Shown: one piece after another, positions 29,071 to 37,045 of the stretch
Position numbering within the stretch: the first letter of the stretch is position 1
How the letters are laid out: the number at the start of each line of letters is the position of its first letter
DNA from: Wolbachia endosymbiont (group B) of Hofmannophila pseudospretella
GTDB taxonomy: Bacteria; Pseudomonadota; Alphaproteobacteria; Rickettsiales; Anaplasmataceae
Length of the DNA: 64,000 nt
Direction of reading: 5' to 3'
NCBI RefSeq assembly: GCF_964028515.1
Contig: NZ_OZ034788.1
Span: 620,001 to 684,000 of the forward strand
Translations under genes and position numbers: made by a program
The notes under the pieces: generated by a model
Database searches by the model: none
Told to the model about the DNA's origin: nothing
Seen by the model: the letters and a program-made list of their open reading frames with translations, nothing else

Positions 29071-31867
29071 TTTTTTATTGATATTCTCCTTGATATTTTG
29101 TCTTTCTTATCAAGGATATGCTGATTGTCCGCGTTTTGTGGAAAGTAATACTGATATTGAGGCAAATGCAAGTAAAGTAGGTAAAGGCTTTTGGAACTTC
29201 TTTACTGGCAAGTGGGGTAGCCTGGATTTTGATCCTCATCTATTAAAAGAAATCAAAGTAACAATGGTGAAAGATCAAGGAGTAGGCGGTTACTTCGATC
29301 CAAAAATTAAGGTCTGCGATTACGAAGGGAACGACAACTGTTATATATTATCCAGTGGAACATTCTGCCGCAAGATATATGGAACGCAGAGTACAGGAGC
29401 TGGAATTTCTGCAGCAGCTTTTATCGATTGGGAAGGAGATAAAACAAAGGCTGGAGGAGAAATTGCTCAAGGTCTTGGATGGGAATGGGTAGATGGTGTT
29501 ACTGATGAAGAAAAAGTAAAATTTGCTAATTCTCCTAAGATATGCGCTTGTAGCCAAAAGGGTGCTTGTATGTCAGGAATTTCTTCATGGGGCTCTAGAG
29601 TATTTTCTGGGGAAAATATTTTTCGTCCTGGAGAGATGGAAAAAGCTTGTGATACATGCTATCAAACAAAGGTAAAGTGTGCCCCTGTACAACTTGCACC
29701 TGGCCCACCTCCATTTTGTGAACAACTTGCGATGTCACCACCACAAGTTAGAATTGTCCCTATAACAAATGAAGACAATGATTACTTTCATCCAAGAGTT
29801 GGAGTCATTATTAGTGAGCTGAAAGAAAGAAGAGAGCTACCTTTTCCACGCGTTATTTCAAGTAATAAAAACATTCAAAGTGCTACATACTCTATTCCAG
29901 ATAAAGATACCCACCATCACTTTAATACTTATAGAAAAAAAGGTCAGCTCTGCACTGAATATTATGGTACTGAGAGAGAAGAGTCCAAAAGAAAATTACA
30001 ATTTCCTGCTCGCTGCTTCCCAGCGCCACCTGCTCCAAAGATTGAAGAAGTGAGCATACCAAAGCCTAATGAGGGTAAAGGCGAAAATACGCTAAAAGTA
30101 AAAATGAAGATAAGTGAGAACGTTTGTACTTATGACGCACGTGGAACTCACAGTAATGGCATCTGTACTTTTTATGTTAATAAAAATTCTCCTACATACA
30201 TTGGCCATCTGCCTTTAATAGTAGTAAAGCCAGCAATAGTAGAAAAAACAACCAATAGCGGTAATAGAAAAAGTGATATCGATAACATAATAGAAGGTGT
30301 ATTAAAAAATAATTCGCAATTTGAAGTTCTCAAAAAGTATGGATACGTTCCCGATATTGAAACAGAATGTAAAGAGCTTCAGAATGGTAAGTGCAAACTA
30401 GATGACTCAGGATATCCAAAAGTAGAAATAAAATATAAAGAAAATCCTAAAAGTAAAATGCTCTGCCTTTCTGGTTGGCAGCCGGAACCAGAAGAGCTTG
30501 TTGTTGAAAAAGGAAGTGAGCTAATACCACTGAAGTCAGTAGGAGCAAGCTATGCTAAACACAATACTGTTTACTCGAAAGAATCAAATCAATCTTATTA
30601 TTTTCCCTGTAACGAAACAATTGAGGTTTTAGCAAAGCCACAAGATGCACTAGATGAAATAATATTCAATAAAAAAGGATATATTTCTATTCCTGCTGAA
30701 AATAAGCCTAGAGATAATTGCATGGCGAAAGAGGATAAAGAGGTAGATACAAAACAAAATTGTGACAAATGCAAAATAGTATATGAGTTAACAGATGGAA
30801 AGTATGAAGAAAAAAATTGTAATCATGGTGATGATGGTTGCCTCTGCTTTGATGGAGTGTGTAGTCGCTCAACACAGTATATAGGCAAGGATAATAAGCC
30901 TTTTTACTTAAGAGTTTCACAAGATGAAAGTGGCGTTGTAACGAAGTTAGATAATCCAATTAAAGCAAATAGAACAGAAGTCTTTTTCGCTGATAAATTA
31001 TGCAGGTTCGATTTAGACGGTTTAAAAAAGAGATTGCGTGAAATAATAATAGCACAATTGAAACATAAGAAGCAGATTATTGAAAACAGGGATCAAAAAC
31101 TTTATGAGCTTGGAGATGGCTATACAGATGATCTGTCAATGTATGATTACGTTGAAATAGAAGCATGGGGAGGTGGTGAAGCTGGTCATATAGCTGATAA
31201 AGCTCAGTCTACAGAAAATAGACCAGGAACGCCAGGTGATTACATTAAAGCTAAACTGAGAGTCAACCCTAGTTATCCATATATTAAAGTAAAAGTAACA
31301 GAAGGAGGTGGTGGACAAGAAAATCATATATCTAACAAGGATGGGGGACCTACTTTAATAAAAATGTGCAGAGACCTTTCAGAAACAATTTGTAAAGATT
31401 TAATTACTGTTGCAGGTGGAGGTACACACAGAACCTATGGGGGAAAGAATTACAAAGATACAATAATTCATGAAGAAAGTTTAAAATTAAAAGAAGAAAT
31501 TAAGAAAGGGGAAAAGCTAAACTCTAGTAAAGATAATAAAATAGCATATATAGAAAATGGTGAGATTGGGTATAAAGATGTAACAAAGTGTAGTAAAAAC
31601 TACGTGAATAAAACATATGGTGCTGGTGGTTGTATCAACAAAAGCAGCAAAAGTTATAGCAAGGGCGCTCCTGGTTATGTGAAAATTAAACCTATATTTG
31701 ATGAAATTAATAAAGAAAGAGTAAAAAAAATAGATGATGCTATTGAAAAAATGATACAAAATCCAGATGACATCACAGGTATTGATGATTCCTTAATAAA
31801 TAAACTTGATCAAAAGATTATTGATACAATTAAAGAAGAAATTAGAAAAGAATTGTTAGGATTATAG
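29051..31867 (+). CDS. Large secreted Cys-rich / Gly-rich protein linked to virB4-2
   Basis: 938 aa with a clear signal peptide (MKNVKLNFLLIFSLIFCLSY). The N-terminal half is Cys-rich with paired cysteines (KICACSQKGAC, ACDTCYQTKVKC) and a Pro-rich PVQLAPGPPPFCEQ stretch of the kind I associate with the extracytoplasmic parts of Wolbachia VirB6-like proteins. The C-terminal part (about 685-895) is Gly-rich (EIEAWGGGEAG, VTEGGGGQEN, VAGGGTHRTYGG, YGAGGC), resembling Gly-rich surface or fibre domains. No membrane helix after the signal. Its start inside virB4-2 implies coupled expression. Likely periplasmic or surface-exposed; a T4SS surface component or substrate is inference. Confidence 0.75.
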   Translation: MKNVKLNFLLIFSLIFCLSYQGYADCPRFVESNTDIEANASKVGKGFWNFFTGKWGSLDFDPHLLKEIKVTMVKDQGVGGYFDPKIKVCDYEGNDNCYILSSGTFCRKIYGTQSTGAGISAAAFIDWEGDKTKAGGEIAQGLGWEWVDGVTDEEKVKFANSPKICACSQKGACMSGISSWGSRVFSGENIFRPGEMEKACDTCYQTKVKCAPVQLAPGPPPFCEQLAMSPPQVRIVPITNEDNDYFHPRVGVIISELKERRELPFPRVISSNKNIQSATYSIPDKDTHHHFNTYRKKGQLCTEYYGTEREESKRKLQFPARCFPAPPAPKIEEVSIPKPNEGKGENTLKVKMKISENVCTYDARGTHSNGICTFYVNKNSPTYIGHLPLIVVKPAIVEKTTNSGNRKSDIDNIIEGVLKNNSQFEVLKKYGYVPDIETECKELQNGKCKLDDSGYPKVEIKYKENPKSKMLCLSGWQPEPEELVVEKGSELIPLKSVGASYAKHNTVYSKESNQSYYFPCNETIEVLAKPQDALDEIIFNKKGYISIPAENKPRDNCMAKEDKEVDTKQNCDKCKIVYELTDGKYEEKNCNHGDDGCLCFDGVCSRSTQYIGKDNKPFYLRVSQDESGVVTKLDNPIKANRTEVFFADKLCRFDLDGLKKRLREIIIAQLKHKKQIIENRDQKLYELGDGYTDDLSMYDYVEIEAWGGGEAGHIADKAQSTENRPGTPGDYIKAKLRVNPSYPYIKVKVTEGGGGQENHISNKDGGPTLIKMCRDLSETICKDLITVAGGGTHRTYGGKNYKDTIIHEESLKLKEEIKKGEKLNSSKDNKIAYIENGEIGYKDVTKCSKNYVNKTYGAGGCINKSSKSYSKGAPGYVKIKPIFDEINKERVKKIDDAIEKMIQNPDDITGIDDSLINKLDQKIIDTIKEEIRKELLGL

Positions 31868-31921
31868 TCAAAGGACCCTGATGGTTGCAAATGGGGTAAA
31901 GTTGAATTTACATCACTGAGA

Positions 31922-32131
31922 GTATCTGTTCAGATGCATGTGAAACCAGTGTTTCTTTTTTTGTATCTCAGTTCTCATAATGTCATCCCAGTGCATAACG
32001 CACAGCTGTACAGAACATTGAAGATGTCATTCCAGTGCGTGACACTGGAATCCATGTAAATTTAACTGGACGCCAATGTCACAAACTAGTTTTCTCATCT
32101 ATCTTATTTTGCCACTCTGCTGAACAGATAC
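31922..32131. repeat. MITE-like element, 12-bp terminal inverted repeats
   Basis: Ends in GTATCTGTTCAG (31922-31933) and its exact inverse (32120-32131). It contains two CCAGTGC-type palindromic cores (about 31980-32055). The right end continues inward as CAGAGTGGCAAAATAAGATAG, shared with the copies at 59308 and 61982. The element's right end forms the 3' end of the neighbouring ankyrin gene. The region 31868-32098 holds no other gene. Confidence 0.65.
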
Positions 32132-33172
32132 GTCAATTTCATCTACTGATGAGCTAGGTCTGCTATCATTTATATGTTGTACCAAAAGCTCCATAATTTT
32201 TTTTTGCTCATAAAATTGCTGAAATGAATATATTCTATTCGAGCCAACTAACACGAAGTATCCTCCTTGTACATTTGGAGGATTATCATGCCAGCTAATG
32301 TTTCTTACGTACTCAGCAGCTTGTAAGGAATTATCTCCTGAAAGGTTTTTAATATTAGGATCAGCACCTTTTTCTAGCAGTAATCTTGCCATTTTTTCAT
32401 TACCTTTCATAGCTGCTATATGTAGAGGTGTATTGCCAAGCTGATTGCCAATATTGACATCCACCCCTTCTACACTAAGTAATAATTGAGCTACCTCGTC
32501 ATGGCCATTATTAACAGCTACACACAAAGGATTCATACTGGTATCACAGCCATTGACTTTAGCACCATTATCAAGAAGCAACTTAACTACTGCTTCATGC
32601 CCATTCTGAGCAGCTAGATACAAGGGTGTGACATTATTTTTTTTATCTACTATGTTAACATCAGCATTTTTTGTGCTAATTAATAGTTCAACTATTTCAG
32701 TATGTCCGTTCTGAGAGGCTAAGTACAGAGCTGTTATACCAAATTCATTGTCTTTAGCATCAATCTCAATTTCTTGAGTATTAAGCAACACCTTTACAAC
32801 TTCTACAAGTCCATTTTGAGCAGCAATATGTAAAGGTGTCTTACCATCAGTACAGTCTTTTATATTGGGATCAGCTCCCGCTTTAATTAACTCCTCTACT
32901 ATAGCTTTGCTTTTAGCTACAACAGCAAAGTGTAAAACTGTACTGCCTTTAGTAGTTCTTGCATGAATATTAGCTTCTTTACTGATTAGTAACTTTACTA
33001 CGTCTAAATGTCCTGAATAAGCAGCAAAATGCAAGGCTGTAAATCCTTTTTTATCCTTGATATTGATATCAGTTTTTACATTAAGTAATAACCTAACTTC
33101 ATTTATGTTACCATTATAAGCGGCTTGATGTAATAGAACATTTTCAACCGAGAGCGATTGAGTGCTGAACAT
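32099..33172 (-). CDS. Ankyrin-repeat protein
   Basis: 357 aa with about eight ankyrin repeats from residue 9 to about 290 (for example GFTALHFAAYSGHLDVVKLL, GKTPLHIAAQNGLVEVVKVL, GNTPLHIAAMKGNEKMARLL), then a non-repeat C-terminus. No signal peptide or membrane segment. Ankyrin proteins mediate protein-protein contact and are frequent effector candidates in Wolbachia. Odd feature: the last ten residues (VSVQQSGKIR) and the stop are encoded by the end of the mobile repeat at 32131, so the original C-terminus was replaced. Confidence 0.9.
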   Translation of the reverse strand: MFSTQSLSVENVLLHQAAYNGNINEVRLLLNVKTDINIKDKKGFTALHFAAYSGHLDVVKLLISKEANIHARTTKGSTVLHFAVVAKSKAIVEELIKAGADPNIKDCTDGKTPLHIAAQNGLVEVVKVLLNTQEIEIDAKDNEFGITALYLASQNGHTEIVELLISTKNADVNIVDKKNNVTPLYLAAQNGHEAVVKLLLDNGAKVNGCDTSMNPLCVAVNNGHDEVAQLLLSVEGVDVNIGNQLGNTPLHIAAMKGNEKMARLLLEKGADPNIKNLSGDNSLQAAEYVRNISWHDNPPNVQGGYFVLVGSNRIYSFQQFYEQKKIMELLVQHINDSRPSSSVDEIDVSVQQSGKIR

Positions 33173-33262
33173 ATTTACCTCTATATAATAGTATGCCTAG
33201 TGGTATTACATCAAAACAAGGAACATTCAAGAAAAATTTTGCATCTGGCAATCTAATTTTCT

Positions 33263-34042
33263 CTATTCTAATATATACAAACTCTTTAAACCCACCTTGT
33301 AATCAGGATAAACTAGAGAGACACCAAGATCTTTTTTAATTTTAGTATTGCTTACTTTTTTTGACCCTAAATAAAAACCCCGTGCGTAATTTGGTACAGA
33401 AGAAATCTCAACTGGCTCTGGAGGGCTAATATTGAGAAGCTCGGCTGCATAAGTGACCACTTCAGATTGCGTAGCAGGTAAATCATCTGCACAATTGTAT
33501 ATCTCATAAGGCTTTATATTTTGCATGGAAGAAAATAAAATATTCGATATATCTTCAACATGAATACGAGAAAATTTTTTTTTCACATTTCTTGCTTTGC
33601 CAAGCTGCAGGTCAATTAGCGCATTTCTACCAGGACCATATATCCCAGCCAACCGGAAAATATGTACAGGCAATTTGCTATTTAGCCACTTTTCTTCGGA
33701 CTTAAGGCGCTTTTTTCCTCTAATTTCTATAGGCTTTGTTTCAGATTCCTCATTCACCCAATTACCACAGTGTTCACCATAAACATTAGTTGCAGACAGA
33801 TAACCAAGCCATTTAATATTCTCCAGACAATGACCGTATCTCTCCATAACATCATCGCCGTCTGGAGGAATAGAAACTAAAACATGCGTTACGCTTTTAA
33901 GTAGATCTTGGTCGACCTTTTCATAATTAAAAAGTTGTATATCTTTATTTCTTGATGTACCGCTAACTTTCCAACCTAAATTTAGTAATTTTTGCGATAA
34001 AAATTTAGCTACATATCCATAGCCAAAGCAAAACAAGTGCAT
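33263..34042 (-). CDS. NAD-dependent epimerase/dehydratase-family protein (SDR, YeeZ-like)
   Basis: 259 aa extended-type SDR. Seen: N-terminal Rossmann loop FGYGYVAKFLSQKL, the LSATNVYG active-site region, FRLAGIYGPGRNALIDL and RIHVEDISNIL, all typical of sugar-nucleotide epimerase relatives. Lacks an obvious YxxxK at the standard spacing (NVYGEHCGNW follows), so catalysis is uncertain. The hydrolase at 34048 ends 5 bp upstream, so they are probably co-transcribed. Confidence 0.8.
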   Translation of the reverse strand: MHLFCFGYGYVAKFLSQKLLNLGWKVSGTSRNKDIQLFNYEKVDQDLLKSVTHVLVSIPPDGDDVMERYGHCLENIKWLGYLSATNVYGEHCGNWVNEESETKPIEIRGKKRLKSEEKWLNSKLPVHIFRLAGIYGPGRNALIDLQLGKARNVKKKFSRIHVEDISNILFSSMQNIKPYEIYNCADDLPATQSEVVTYAAELLNISPPEPVEISSVPNYARGFYLGSKKVSNTKIKKDLGVSLVYPDYKVGLKSLYILE

Positions 34043-34047
34043 GAAAA

Positions 34048-34692
34048 TTAATTTTTAAAATTCTTCTTGATAAATTCAACCCCTAACTTTATTCCCTCTT
34101 CATTAATAATATGCCCTAATCCATGAATTGGGTATCCTTGAGCGTTTACTCCATTTTCTTTCAGAGCTTTAACCGCTAAATCAAGGGAAGAAAAAGGTAC
34201 CATGTCATCAGCATCACCATGAATAACACATATGCTGGGTTTTGATTTGATCTCCGGTGCAGTTTTTGAAGGTGAAAGAAACCTACCAGAGTATGCAACA
34301 ACTGATGCACAAGACTGAAGTCGGGTAAGAGCTACATGCATTGCAAGCATTGCCCCTTGAGAAAATCCAACTAAAGAAAGCTGCATATCTTTTAAATTAA
34401 GCTCCTTTAATTTTGCATCAATAAAATGATTTACAATTGATGCAGCATTTTTCACCCCATTATATAGTGCTTCCTCACTACGATCTTCTAAACTAAACCA
34501 CTGATAACCATCACCTATTTCTCTCTTAAACGGAGCATTGGGAATTACTAAATATGAATCAGGCAAAAACTTGCCCATAACTTTAGCAAGATGAACGAAA
34601 TTATCGCCACTTGAACCCCAACCATGAAAAAAAATAATCAAATTTTTCTTATTTCCATTTGGACAAATTTCTTGGCTCTTAAGTTCAATCAT
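34048..34692 (-). CDS. Phospholipase/carboxylesterase-family alpha/beta hydrolase
   Basis: 214 aa, the size of YpfH/acyl-protein-thioesterase-like esterases. Seen: oxyanion segment IIFFHGWGSSGDNF, nucleophile elbow LVGFSQGAML (Ser about 112), acid in IHGDADDMVPF, and catalytic His in IHGLGHIINEEG. Cytoplasmic, no signal. Substrate unknown; members hydrolyse acyl esters or thioesters of lipids or lipidated proteins. Confidence 0.88.
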   Translation of the reverse strand: MIELKSQEICPNGNKKNLIIFFHGWGSSGDNFVHLAKVMGKFLPDSYLVIPNAPFKREIGDGYQWFSLEDRSEEALYNGVKNAASIVNHFIDAKLKELNLKDMQLSLVGFSQGAMLAMHVALTRLQSCASVVAYSGRFLSPSKTAPEIKSKPSICVIHGDADDMVPFSSLDLAVKALKENGVNAQGYPIHGLGHIINEEGIKLGVEFIKKNFKN

Positions 34693-34789
34693 CTCTTCAT
34701 CCCTTTATGTTTATATTTAATTTTACGGTAATACTAAATTTGAGAAACAAGACCTCACTACTGCTATAGCTCTTTGATATGAATAAATA

Positions 34790-35155
34790 CTACTTAGCTT
34801 CAACTTTCTCTATCAATTTCTTGACCAAGCCTCTCAATCTTCTGCTGGAATCATCAAGCTCTTGAATTTGTGAAGCATCTTTTCTCATGAGCTCTTTGTG
34901 ATTACTCTTTATGTAATCATACATTTCCTTCATCTGAGCAATCATCTTGTTGATATCCATACCACCCATATCAGGTATCATGCTAGGCATATTTCCTTCT
35001 AGCATACCACCAGCCATAAGTTGCTGAGACATTTGCATGAATGGCTTTAAGGTCTGTTGAAGCAAATTAGGGTCGCTTGCCAATTTTTCTATTTGCTCTT
35101 TGCAAGTATCCATGTACTGCTTCATAAATTCATCATCTTGTACTTTATCTGTCAT
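34790..35155 (-). CDS. 121-aa hypothetical helical protein
   Basis: All-helical, Met- and Gln-rich middle (LKPFMQMSQQLMAGGML, MIPDMGGMDINKMI) flanked by charged helices; no membrane segment. Not a family I recognise. The Met-rich amphipathic centre might bind hydrophobic surfaces, but no function is claimed. A ribosome site GTAGG lies before the ATG. It follows pepP downstream by 95 bp and could be on the same transcript. Confidence 0.75.
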   Translation of the reverse strand: MTDKVQDDEFMKQYMDTCKEQIEKLASDPNLLQQTLKPFMQMSQQLMAGGMLEGNMPSMIPDMGGMDINKMIAQMKEMYDYIKSNHKELMRKDASQIQELDDSSRRLRGLVKKLIEKVEAK

Positions 35156-35249
35156 AATTACACCTACTTGAAACTAATATTATATATTGTTTTTAATTAA
35201 AAACAATACAAGAACAACTATATTAATACTTGATTAAATGACAAATTAA

Positions 35250-37037
35250 CTATTTTAAAGCTTCACATACTCTCTTTAACCATTCCTTGTCTTTTATGCC
35301 ATTTTCTATATTTTTATAAACAAATTGGTGATAGCTATTTATCCATTTAACTTCATCTTCAGTAAGCATTTGCACATCTATTAGCTTTTTATCATATGGA
35401 ATGGAAGTCAGTTGTTTAAAGTTTAAGAAGCCGTTTTCTTGCTTTTCAACATACATCAGATTCTCAATTCTTATTCCATATTTTCCTGGAATGTAATAGC
35501 CAGGTTCGTTAGAAAGTATCATACCTGGCATGAGTTCCACTTTATTTCCCTTTGATATTGCTTGCGGTCCTTCATGTACCGAAAGGTAACTCCCCACTCC
35601 ATGCCCTGTACCGTGCATGTAATCCATTCCAAATTTCCATAAATGTATACGCGCTAATATGTCCAATTCTCCACCAGTAGTGCCAGGGGGAAAGACCGAA
35701 CTTGCTATCGCAATGTGAGCTTTTAGTACTATTGTGTAGTGAGCTCGTTGCTCATTGGTTGGATTGCCAATTGCTATAGTTCTTGTAACGTCAGTTGTAC
35801 CATCAAGATACTGACCACCAGAATCGATCAAATATAGTCCATCTTTTTTAATAGCTTTATTTGTCTTACTGCTTGCACGATAATGAATAATTGCTCCATT
35901 TTCATTAAATGCGGAAATCGTTGGAAAACTCGGTTGCTTAAACAAATCCTGCTTTCTTCTATATTCTAAAATCTTTGCTTCAGCTTCGAGCTCAGTAATT
36001 TCATTGCCAATAAGCCGATATAGAAAATTTGTAACTGCTACTCCATCTTTGATGTGCGCACTTATAGCTCCAGTTATTTCAATTTGATTTTTTATTGCTT
36101 TATGAATCAAACAAGGATCTTCTTTCTCAATTATCTGCTTATTTTCTATTAGACCTTTTTCATTACCTATTGTCATTCCAGTGCTTGACACCGGGATCCA
36201 TGCTTTTTTATTTCTGGTCAAGTACTGGAATGACACCGAAGCTGATTTTTCATTTAAATAATGGTTATACAAGGGATCTATTGCATTCATAATGCTCATT
36301 GGAGTTGTGCTTGGATCTATCATCATTGAATTTAGCTTACACAGAGAGCTTTCCAATTCACAAATATCAAAAATACTAACATTATTATCTAAATCCGCTT
36401 GTATGGTTGAATGTTGTTTATCTTGAACAAACAAATCAACATTACCACTTTTGTATAATATAGCACGACCCCATATACAGGGAGTATATTCAGCACTTTC
36501 ATTTCTTAAATTTAGCAGCCATGAAATTGAATTTGGATCAGTCAGAAGTACTGCTTCAGCTTCTATGCTTTTAGCAACTCTTTCGCATTTACTCTTACTA
36601 CTCTCACCAGATGTATGCGAGACTATTGTTTGTGTTTTATGACTACCTTCTTTTTCAATTAAGTACGGCACTAGTTTACAAATGCTTTCATATTTCCTTA
36701 TCTCTTTTACAGTAAAATATCTTGAATAATAACCCAGTGAGGTAGTCAATGTTAAGTTTGCTTTTACCCACCTGTGTGGATCCTCTTCTTGTATATTATA
36801 TACTTGAAAATTGTTTTGATCGAGCTGACTGCGAGCTTGTGTAATATAGCGTCCATCTGTAAAAAATGGGCAACTGTTAGTTTTTGTAACAATAAGTAGC
36901 CCATTTGTTCCTGTGAAGCCACATAACTCCGTTAACTCTTTTGAATATTCATTTAAATACTCGTCTTTAGTATGCAACATAAATGCATCAACATTTATTT
37001 CGTGCATAAAAGAGCGAAATTCTTCGATTTTTGACAT
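35250..37037 (-). CDS. pepP: Xaa-Pro aminopeptidase, M24B family, with in-frame palindromic insertion
   Basis: 595 aa, three-domain AMPP1-like type (two creatinase-like N-domains, M24 catalytic domain, C-terminal M24 extension). Metal ligands are visible: DSGGQYLDGTTDVTRT (two Asp), GTGHGVG (His), SNEPGYY (Glu) and RIENLMY (Glu). It removes N-terminal residues before proline. At about residues 268-291 the reading frame crosses a 65-bp palindromic repeat (36171-36235) translated as SVSFQYLTRNKKAWIPVSST plus GMTI, which no relative should need; it sits between the N-domains and the catalytic domain. It starts 8 bp after mnmG, so likely co-transcribed. Confidence 0.93.
   Translation of the reverse strand: MSKIEEFRSFMHEINVDAFMLHTKDEYLNEYSKELTELCGFTGTNGLLIVTKTNSCPFFTDGRYITQARSQLDQNNFQVYNIQEEDPHRWVKANLTLTTSLGYYSRYFTVKEIRKYESICKLVPYLIEKEGSHKTQTIVSHTSGESSKSKCERVAKSIEAEAVLLTDPNSISWLLNLRNESAEYTPCIWGRAILYKSGNVDLFVQDKQHSTIQADLDNNVSIFDICELESSLCKLNSMMIDPSTTPMSIMNAIDPLYNHYLNEKSASVSFQYLTRNKKAWIPVSSTGMTIGNEKGLIENKQIIEKEDPCLIHKAIKNQIEITGAISAHIKDGVAVTNFLYRLIGNEITELEAEAKILEYRRKQDLFKQPSFPTISAFNENGAIIHYRASSKTNKAIKKDGLYLIDSGGQYLDGTTDVTRTIAIGNPTNEQRAHYTIVLKAHIAIASSVFPPGTTGGELDILARIHLWKFGMDYMHGTGHGVGSYLSVHEGPQAISKGNKVELMPGMILSNEPGYYIPGKYGIRIENLMYVEKQENGFLNFKQLTSIPYDKKLIDVQMLTEDEVKWINSYHQFVYKNIENGIKDKEWLKRVCEALK
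36171..36235. repeat. Protein-coding palindromic element inside pepP
   Basis: Arms TGTCATTCCAGTGCTTGAC (36171-36189) and GTCAAGTACTGGAATGACA (36217-36235) are inverted copies with one G/A difference; the 27-bp centre contains GGGATCCA. Same family as the intergenic repeats of this window. It is read through in frame by pepP. Confidence 0.9.
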
Positions 37038-37045
37038 GGAGTACC

